Assembly (NCBI GenBank): GCA_964529445.1
Contig: CAZGWJ010000069.1
Location: forward strand, 1-13,953
DNA length: 13,953 nt
Direction of reading: 5' to 3'
Origin: CAZGWJ01 sp964529445
GTDB lineage: Bacteria > Oederibacteriota > Muellerivitia > Muellerivitales > Muellerivitaceae
Shown: positions 13,411-13,953 of the stretch, one piece after another
Layout of the letters: every line of letters begins with the position of its first letter
Position numbering within the stretch: position 1 is the first letter of the stretch
Made by a program: the position numbers and the translations under genes
Notes under the pieces: generated by a model
The model's input: only the letters and a program-made list of their open reading frames with translations
Database searches by the model: none
Told to the model about the DNA's origin: nothing

Positions 13411-13953
13411 ATGAAGCGTTTCGTCCGCCGTTCGATCGTCACCCTGGCTTTCGCCGCTATCCTCGCGGCCGCTCTCCAGTCCTGCAGCAAGAAGGACAAT
13501 CCCACGACGCCCCCGGCGCCTCCCCCTTCCAACACGGCTACCTTCACGCCCACCGCCACCTCCACCGGCTATTGCGGCGGCGCCTTGGGCACCTGCACCT
13601 TCACCCATACGCCCACCCATACGAACACCTTCACCTTCACGAACACGCCCACCCACACCCTCTCGCCGACGAACACCTTCACCCACACCCTCACCTTCAC
13701 CCCCACCGTGACCCCCACAGCTACCGCCACGTTCACGCACACAGCCACACCGACCATCACTCCCACGCCCACCCCTTCCTTCACCGCCACCGATACCGCC
13801 ACGCGGACCTACACCCATACCTTCTCCGTCACCCCCACCGATACGGCCACCTTCACGGTCACGAACACCCGGACGCCCAGCGCCACCTCAACCCCCACCG
13901 ATACGGCCACCGACACCTCCACCGCCACGACCACCGCCACGCGGACCCATACC
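13411..13953 (+). CDS. Thr-rich repeat lipoprotein (3' end outside window)
   Basis: 181 codons are open to the window edge. MKRFVRRSIVTLAFAAILAA is a signal peptide ending in lipobox L22-Q23-S24-C25, so signal peptidase II should cleave before C25 and the protein should be lipid-anchored. After SKKDNPTTPPAPPP comes a short YCGGALGTC stretch (~54-62), then a continuous Thr-rich string from ~63 to the edge with Thr at almost every second residue (THTNTFTFTNTPTHTLSPT and similar). There is no globular domain in the visible part; one may follow outside. The tract may be an extended stalk and is a plausible O-glycosylation region (inference). The start is well supported: GGAGG (13400-13404) lies 6 nt before ATG 13411. 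The repeat style matches the linkers of the GH8 protein at the other end of the window. A pure stalk or a modular enzyme are both possible. Confidence 0.85.
   Translation, partial: MKRFVRRSIVTLAFAAILAAALQSCSKKDNPTTPPAPPPSNTATFTPTATSTGYCGGALGTCTFTHTPTHTNTFTFTNTPTHTLSPTNTFTHTLTFTPTVTPTATATFTHTATPTITPTPTPSFTATDTATRTYTHTFSVTPTDTATFTVTNTRTPSATSTPTDTATDTSTATTTATRTHT
13516..13953 (+). repeat. Thr-rich repeat-coding DNA of the lipoprotein
   Basis: Low-complexity DNA built from ACC, ACG, CCC and TTC/CAC codons, for example several CACCTTCAC and CCCACCGATACGGCCACC blocks. The opposite strand reads as an artificial Val-rich frame. It is similar in kind, and inverted in orientation, to 2-232 and 716-889, and it continues past the window end. 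Confidence 0.85.

Noticed and set aside
13516..13953. Possible CRISPR or satellite array
   Set aside because: Repeat units are irregular codon-level variants in one open frame, without constant repeats and unique spacers.

Overview
The window is GC-rich bacterial DNA carrying nine protein genes. Two run off the window ends: a secreted enzyme at the left and a lipoprotein at the right. I see no rRNA, tRNA, CRISPR array, insertion sequence or phage gene. Long Thr/Pro linkers, two lipoprotein-type signal peptides, an inner-membrane sugar transferase pair and tandem malectin modules suggest an uncultured, probably Gram-negative, lineage with a heavily decorated cell surface. I cannot name the phylum from the sequence. 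Three of the nine genes most likely use TTG or GTG starts behind good Shine-Dalgarno sites.

Layout. (1) 1-2698, minus: modular secreted glycoside hydrolase family 8 (GH8) enzyme with two malectin domains joined by T-P-T linkers, cut by the window start. (2) 2894-6618, plus: two polytopic GT-C (ArnT/PMT-like) glycosyltransferases overlapping by 4 bp; the second carries an in-frame copy of a dispersed short repeat. (3) 6619-7066: gene-free, packed with short repeats. (4) 7067-7564, minus: small exported protein of unknown function. (5) 7688-9424, plus: M3-family zinc oligoendopeptidase. (6) 9425-9679: inverted repeat pair and a good intrinsic terminator. (7) 9680-10733, minus: two-gene YeeE/YedE membrane operon, probably for import of a sulfur compound. 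(8) 10913-12112, plus: L-2-hydroxyglutarate oxidase. (9) 12125-12241: large imperfect palindrome. (10) 12252-13163, minus: EamA-type transporter. (11) 13411-end, plus: lipoprotein that becomes an almost pure Thr-rich repeat.

How the genes relate. The GH8 enzyme and the terminal lipoprotein are surface or secreted proteins built on the same type of linker. The GT-C pair could glycosylate lipid-linked or surface substrates, and Thr-rich linkers are plausible acceptors, but the sequence does not show this. The remaining genes are housekeeping or transport units without an obvious shared pathway.

The most notable signal is not a gene. A family of short elements made of tandem 8-9 nt units (CRCGAAGN, with a CGCAGAGN variant) occurs at least eight times. 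Each of the three convergent gene junctions holds one inverted pair, one copy sits just upstream of the peptidase start, and one lies inside a glycosyltransferase reading frame. No defence, secretion or biosynthetic system of a new kind is evident.
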